From positions 86,329 to 150,328 of the forward strand of contig JAHFEF010000001.1 in the NCBI GenBank assembly GCA_023248545.1: a stretch of DNA of 64,000 nucleotides, written 5' to 3'. This DNA is from Myxococcales bacterium. GTDB taxonomy: Bacteria; Myxococcota; UBA727; JABDBI01. Shown here in pieces: positions 59,747 to 64,000 of the stretch. Every line of letters begins with the position of its first letter. Positions within the stretch are counted from its first letter, which is position 1. Both the position numbers and the translations under genes were made by a program. The notes beneath the pieces are model-generated. The model made no database searches, had not been told where the DNA came from, and was given only the letters and a program-made list of their open reading frames with translations.

Positions 59747-61380
59747 AAGATGGTCTCGCCACAAACGCGATAAACTTCTTCTAGGCTTGTGATTCCGTTG
59801 GACACTTTATCGAGGCCGTCTTCAAAAATAGTCTTGCTGCCCGCGACTGCGGCCCGTTCTCTTAAACGCACTTCCGGGGCTTTCGTGTTAATTAAAACCC
59901 TGAATTCGTCGTCGATGGGAATAATTTCGTAGATGCCGGTACGGCCTTTGTAGCCTTTGTCTCGACAGACACTGCAACCTTTGCCTTTGTGGTTTTTAAC
60001 CCCTGCGGCTTTGTTGCCTAACTGCGATAGCAAGTCTGGTGGGACAGGGCATTGGACTCGGCAAGCTGGACAAATCTTTCGGACCAATCGCTGCGCCATA
60101 ACGCCAACGAGTGTGGACGAAATCAAATAGGGCTGTAATCCCAAGTCGACCAATCTGGAAATCGCACCAATGGCTGTGTTGGTGTGCAGCGTCGATAAAA
60201 CCAAGTGGCCGGTCATGGCGGCTCGGCATGAGATCTCAGCCGTTTCTTCGTCTCGAATTTCACCGACCATGATAATATCCGGGTCTTCACGGAGCATGGA
60301 TCTTAAAACGGATGCAAAATTGAGGCCGGCCTTAATATTGACTTGAGTTTGGCTGGTGAATTCGATTTCGTTTTCGACGGGGTCTTCTACCGTGAGTACA
60401 TGGTTAGACGTGCGATCTAGATTATGCAGCGCCGTGTATAGACTGGTCGTTTTTCCGGAACCTGTGGGGCCTGTCACCAGAAAAATCCCATGGGGCTTTT
60501 TGATGAGTTGCTCGAAGGTATTTCGATCTTTTTGGGAGAGACCCATGTCTTCGAGCGTGACCAAGTTTTCTTTGGAAAGTAGTCTAATCGCAGCGGATTC
60601 TCCTAAAATAGTTGGATAGCTGGCAATTCGAATGTCTAAATCTTTGCCGCCGATTTTGCGACGCATGCGGCCATCTTGCGGGACTCTGTGTTCAGCGACG
60701 TCCATGCCACCTAAGATTTTAATACGCGAGAGTACGCTCTGGTGCAGGCTCAGGGGGATGGTCTTACGGTGTTCCAAGATGCCATCAATTCGAAAGCGAA
60801 TTTGAACCGCTTCGCGCATGGGCTCAATATGGATATCGCTGGCACGTTCTTCGAAAGCCTGCTCCAGCAAGCTATCTACCAACGTCACGGCGCTTAACAC
60901 ACCCGTGTCTGGTTCGGGCGCCTTGGCGCTTTTAGAGTTAGGCATATAATAAGTTTCAATTAGCTTTCGGATTTCATGACGAGACGCCAAGGCATAATTG
61001 ACTTCTCGACCCAGCTCAGAGCGAATCTCATCCAGTACAGAAAAATCAAATGGATCGGACGTTGCCACGGTGAGTTTGTTGCCATGCTCAAAAATTGGCA
61101 CAATTTGCCAACGACTGGCCTGTGAGGCCTCGAGGATTTTGAGCAACTGGTCGCTGGGGGTCAACTCGATGGACGACGCCACGGGGATGCCCGCTTTTTT
61201 AGCGAGCCTTTGATTGAACTCAGCTTCTGACAAAAAGCCCTTTCGAATCAGGATATCGCCCAGATCTTCGCCCTGGCTTTTTTGCTGTTCCAGGGCTTGC
61301 GAGAGCTGGGTTGTGTTAATTATCCCTTCTTGAACTAATTCTTCAGCGAGAGACTGTAATTTTTGTGTGCGTAGACTCAT
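59743..61380 (-). CDS. pilB: Type IV pilus/type II secretion assembly ATPase (PilB/GspE)
   Basis: A 545-aa hexameric ATPase. An N-terminal MshEN-type domain (about 10-140) is followed by the T2SSE core: Walker A GPTGSGKTT near 312, Asp box and Walker B DPDIIMVGEIRDEET near 371, His box HLVLSTLHTNTA near 399, and a tetra-cysteine zinc site CPACRVQC ... CSVCRDKGYKGRTGIYEI near 440-485. The ATG 61380 was preferred to a TTG at the clpB stop. With pilC it forms the motor of a pilus or secretion system. Confidence 0.93.
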   Translation of the reverse strand: MSLRTQKLQSLAEELVQEGIINTTQLSQALEQQKSQGEDLGDILIRKGFLSEAEFNQRLAKKAGIPVASSIELTPSDQLLKILEASQASRWQIVPIFEHGNKLTVATSDPFDFSVLDEIRSELGREVNYALASRHEIRKLIETYYMPNSKSAKAPEPDTGVLSAVTLVDSLLEQAFEERASDIHIEPMREAVQIRFRIDGILEHRKTIPLSLHQSVLSRIKILGGMDVAEHRVPQDGRMRRKIGGKDLDIRIASYPTILGESAAIRLLSKENLVTLEDMGLSQKDRNTFEQLIKKPHGIFLVTGPTGSGKTTSLYTALHNLDRTSNHVLTVEDPVENEIEFTSQTQVNIKAGLNFASVLRSMLREDPDIIMVGEIRDEETAEISCRAAMTGHLVLSTLHTNTAIGAISRLVDLGLQPYLISSTLVGVMAQRLVRKICPACRVQCPVPPDLLSQLGNKAAGVKNHKGKGCSVCRDKGYKGRTGIYEIIPIDDEFRVLINTKAPEVRLRERAAVAGSKTIFEDGLDKVSNGITSLEEVYRVCGETIL

Positions 61381-61404
61381 GGCTTGAGCATAGCGCACAA
61401 GCAC

Positions 61405-63954
61405 TCAAGAAATCTCGATATGGTCTCCTGAAACAGCAACTTTCACTGTGCTTCCAGAGGGGTACCGGCCTTCTAAGATGGCTTTTGAGATGGGGTCTGT
61501 CACTTGCCGCTGGATCACACGCTTTAAGGGTCTGGCCCCGAATACCGGATCATAGCCAATCTCAGCCAGCTTAGTCTTCGCGGCGTCTGTAATGGCAAAC
61601 TCGAGCTCTCGCGATTTCAAGCGTTTTTGAACACCCTGCAGCTGAATCTCTACGATCGCTTTTAAGTCTTCTGCGGTGAGGCCGTGAAACAAGATAATAT
61701 CATCGATGCGGTTTAGAAATTCGGGTCTAAAGTGCGCCTTGAGCTCTTTTAAGACCAAATCTTGAGCGGTGCTTGTTAGGCCTTCAAGCAAATATTGGCT
61801 GCCCAGATTGCTGGTCATCAAAATAATCGTATTTCTAAAGTCAACCACACGGCCTTGGCCGTCCGTCAAACGCCCATCATCTAAGAGTTGCAGCAAGACG
61901 TTAAAGATTTCGGGGCTTGCTTTTTCAACTTCGTCTAGCAAAATCACCGAGTAGGGCCTGCGACGCACGGCTTCCGTGAGCTGCCCTCCTTCTTCATAGC
62001 CCACATAGCCCGGAGGCGCGCCAATAAAGCGCGAGACGGTGTGCTTTTCCATGTATTCAGACATGTCAATGCGCACCATGGCGTGTTCATCGTCGAATAA
62101 AAACTCAGCCAAGGCGCGTGCGAGTTCTGTCTTGCCGACACCGGTAGGCCCTAAAAACATGAAGCTACCCAATGGTTTATTTTCATCTGAAAGCCCCGCA
62201 CGGCTGCGCCTGACGGCGTTGCTGACAGCTGTGATGGCTTCTTTTTGGCCGATCACGCGCTTGCCCAGGCGTTCTTCCATGTGCAACAGGCGCTCTGACT
62301 CCGCTTCGAGCATTTTTTGGACGGGGATGCCTGTCCAACGGGATACAACACCGGCGATATCTTCCTCGGTGACTTCTTCGCGCAAAAAGCCCTGTGCGCC
62401 CTCGTCACCTGCTTTGAGCTTTTTCTCAAGCTCAAACAAGTCGCCATACTGGAGTTTGGCCGCGCGTTCAAAGTCGCCTTTTCTTTGAGCGCTTTCGATT
62501 TCGTGCTTAAGTTTTTCGATTTGAGTTTTGGTGTCTTTGACGCCGTGTAGCCTATTTTTCTCTGTGGTCCATTTGGCTCTCAGAGCGACGGCTTGTTCTT
62601 TTTTATCGGCGAGTTCTTTCTGGGTTTCGGCCAAACGCTTTTTGCTGGCAGCGTCTTTTTCACGCATGAGGGCCTGCTTAGCGACTTCGAGGCGCGTGAT
62701 GTGGCGCTCCAACTCGTCTAACTCTTCCGGCAGCGATTCAATTTGCATTTTGAGGGCGCTGGCAGCTTCGTCGATCAAGTCTATGGCTTTGTCGGGCAAT
62801 TGCCTGCCTGTAATATACCGATTTGAGAGTGTGCAGGCGGAGACAATAGCACCGTCTGTGATTCTAATTCCGTGATGCAACTCATAGCGTTCTTTGAGGC
62901 CGCGTAAAATAGTGACAGCGTCTTCTAAGCTGGGTTCAGAGATATAAACTGGCTGGAATCGGCGTTCGAGCGCGGCGTCTTTTTCGACATATTTGCGATA
63001 CTCTTTGAGGGTGGTTGCCCCGATGCAACGTAATTCGCCGCGGGCCAACGCAGGTTTTAACATGTTGCTCGCGTCCATGGCGCCTTCGGCACTGCCGGCG
63101 CCGACGAGCGTATGCAACTCATCGATAAACAAAATATATTGGCCTTCGGCTTTCTGAAGTTCTTTTAAAAGCGCTTTAAGCCGATCTTCGAATTCGCCAC
63201 GGTATTTGGTGCCGGCGATTAAAGCCCCCAAGTCGAGTGAGATTAACTCACGGTCTTTGAGGCTTTCGGGCACATCGGAGACAGCGATACGCAATGCGAT
63301 GCCTTCGGCGATCGCCGTTTTGCCAACGCCGGGTTCGCCGATTAAAACAGGATTATTTTTGGAGCGGCGGCTCAAAACCTGCATGGTTCTGCGAATTTCA
63401 TCGTCGCGGCCAATCACGGGGTCTAGCTTGCCAGCCCGGGCATCAGCGGTCAGATTACGCGTGTATTTTTGGATGGTTCCCTGTTTAGACTCGGGGTTTT
63501 CGTCCGTGACGGTGTTGCCTTGTCGTAGGTCTAAGATGGCTTTTTCGAGTTGGGCAGGTTTCACGCCGTGGCGTTCTAATAAGCTTTTAATCAGGCCAGT
63601 CTGGCTGAGTGCCAAGAGGGCGCTTTCTGTAGAAATAAAGCTGTCGCCCCATTTTTGGGCAATATTGGAGGCTTGGTCGAGCGATTTTTGGACATTGGGG
63701 GCCAAGTAAACTTCTTCGGCATTGCTGCCGGCCACCTGAGGCTCATTGTCGATTTGGGCTTGAAGATCGGATAGAATCGCTTGCGTCTTAGCACCTAAGC
63801 TGGCAAAAACCTGGGGCACCAAGCTTTCTTGCTGTTGCATCAGGGCGCCGAGCAGATGGGGAAGCGACAGTTGCTGTTGCTTCTTAGAAATACAAGTCTG
63901 CCGGGCTGCTTCGATGGCTTCGCGGAGCTTGGTGGTCATTTTATCGATTTGCAT
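61405..63954 (-). CDS. clpB: ATP-dependent disaggregase ClpB
   Basis: A 849-aa Hsp100 chaperone that rescues aggregated proteins with DnaK. It opens [17 protein letters not shown], the usual ClpB start. Clp N-domain repeats lie near 5-145, NBD1 has GEPGVGKTA near 205, the coiled-coil M-domain spans about 405-520, and NBD2 has GPTGVGKTE near 605 with [16 protein letters not shown] near 650 as pore loop. I chose ATG 63954; a TTG at 63990 would add 12 residues but overlaps the -35. It is followed by pilB. Confidence 0.96.
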   Translation of the reverse strand: MQIDKMTTKLREAIEAARQTCISKKQQQLSLPHLLGALMQQQESLVPQVFASLGAKTQAILSDLQAQIDNEPQVAGSNAEEVYLAPNVQKSLDQASNIAQKWGDSFISTESALLALSQTGLIKSLLERHGVKPAQLEKAILDLRQGNTVTDENPESKQGTIQKYTRNLTADARAGKLDPVIGRDDEIRRTMQVLSRRSKNNPVLIGEPGVGKTAIAEGIALRIAVSDVPESLKDRELISLDLGALIAGTKYRGEFEDRLKALLKELQKAEGQYILFIDELHTLVGAGSAEGAMDASNMLKPALARGELRCIGATTLKEYRKYVEKDAALERRFQPVYISEPSLEDAVTILRGLKERYELHHGIRITDGAIVSACTLSNRYITGRQLPDKAIDLIDEAASALKMQIESLPEELDELERHITRLEVAKQALMREKDAASKKRLAETQKELADKKEQAVALRAKWTTEKNRLHGVKDTKTQIEKLKHEIESAQRKGDFERAAKLQYGDLFELEKKLKAGDEGAQGFLREEVTEEDIAGVVSRWTGIPVQKMLEAESERLLHMEERLGKRVIGQKEAITAVSNAVRRSRAGLSDENKPLGSFMFLGPTGVGKTELARALAEFLFDDEHAMVRIDMSEYMEKHTVSRFIGAPPGYVGYEEGGQLTEAVRRRPYSVILLDEVEKASPEIFNVLLQLLDDGRLTDGQGRVVDFRNTIILMTSNLGSQYLLEGLTSTAQDLVLKELKAHFRPEFLNRIDDIILFHGLTAEDLKAIVEIQLQGVQKRLKSRELEFAITDAAKTKLAEIGYDPVFGARPLKRVIQRQVTDPISKAILEGRYPSGSTVKVAVSGDHIEIS

Positions 63955-63961
63955 GCCAAAT

Positions 63962-63990
63962 ATATTAAACAGGGAGCCGATGATGGACAA
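63962..63990 (-). promoter_or_regulatory. Predicted clpB promoter abutting the start codon
   Basis: On the minus strand TTGTCC (63990-63985), 17-base spacer, TAATAT (63967-63962). Only 7 bases separate the -10 from the ATG at 63954, and no Shine-Dalgarno is present, so the transcript should be leaderless. A good heat-shock sigma-32 site is not evident. Confidence 0.5.
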
Positions 63991-64000
63991 GCAAATAAAA

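Noticed and set aside
63955..64000. Heat-shock (sigma-32) promoter for clpB
   Set aside because: CTTG and CCC elements are present but spacing and sequence are poor; the -35/-10 pair for the main sigma factor is better.
1..64000. CRISPR arrays, rRNA genes, integrases, intact insertion sequences
   Set aside because: No regularly spaced direct repeats, no rRNA-like stretches and no transposase or integrase coding sequence were seen.

Overview
The window reads as a compact chromosomal stretch from a Gram-negative bacterium of moderate GC content. It carries a TolC-type outer-membrane channel, NagZ, PBP1A, a PilB/PilC (or GspE/GspF) pair and GreB, and uses GTG and TTG starts freely. I cannot assign a genus. 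The argG-argH-amino-acid ABC transporter-argR block recalls what I remember of host-associated gammaproteobacteria such as Legionella and Coxiella. Tandem deoxynucleoside kinases, a secreted phospholipase-C-like protein and an exported eukaryote-type glycosyltransferase would also suit a host-associated life, but this is inference. Genes are packed tightly: most operon partners overlap, and many convergent neighbours overlap at their 3' ends.

Layout. 1-4.6 kb: hflX (cut by the left edge), a DEAD-box helicase, astA, an M50-type membrane protease and a DUF2007 protein. 4.6-9.5 kb: a leftward arginine operon of argG, argH, binding lipoprotein, permease, ATPase and argR. 9.5-12.0 kb: a small accessory island with a nucleotidyltransferase pair, an exported GT34-like glycosyltransferase, a 17-bp perfect inverted repeat, a plasmid/phage-type winged-helix protein and a possible antisense RNA opposite its leader. 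12.1-18.0 kb: nth, then a tight operon of a GH3-type acyl-amide synthetase, inositol-phosphate synthase, a DegT aminotransferase, a P-loop kinase-like protein and a secreted protein. 18.0-25.0 kb: an APC permease, a FAAL-ACP-alpha-oxoamine synthase fusion behind trmB, a phosphoesterase and a secreted phospholipase-like protein. 25.0-32.2 kb: an orphan D12 DNA methylase, PBP1A, ZIP/Fur, nagZ, thrS and tRNA-Val. 32.4-38.3 kb: a YbhGFSR-like ABC exporter with its TolC. 38.3-40.1 kb: two secreted paralogues of an unknown family. 40.1-45.5 kb: an acyl-CoA/HMG-CoA degradation operon ending in a class V aminotransferase and a MetRS-like protein with altered signature motifs. 46.4-50.7 kb: trpEG-trpD-trpCF. 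50.6-54.4 kb: two deoxynucleoside kinases, cyoE and an ABC-2 exporter. 54.3-64 kb: dedA, greB, serB, ribD, rplS, rnhB, pilC, pilB, clpB.

The clearest unusual signal is a set of short palindromic repeats lying both between genes and, in frame, inside protein genes: the TrpE-TrpG linker, a TrpF loop and a helicase linker. They behave like the palindromic elements known from Rickettsia. The best candidate for an undescribed biochemical system is the pair of neighbouring loci at 12.8-22.7 kb, which could together make an inositol-linked, sphingolipid-like or amide-linked metabolite. Two further oddities are a TGS-less thrS whose ATG directly abuts the CCA of a tRNA-Val gene, and several promoters whose -10 box lies only 7-9 bases from the start codon. 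No CRISPR array, rRNA, integrase gene or intact insertion sequence was seen. No stretch longer than about 220 bases lacks a gene.
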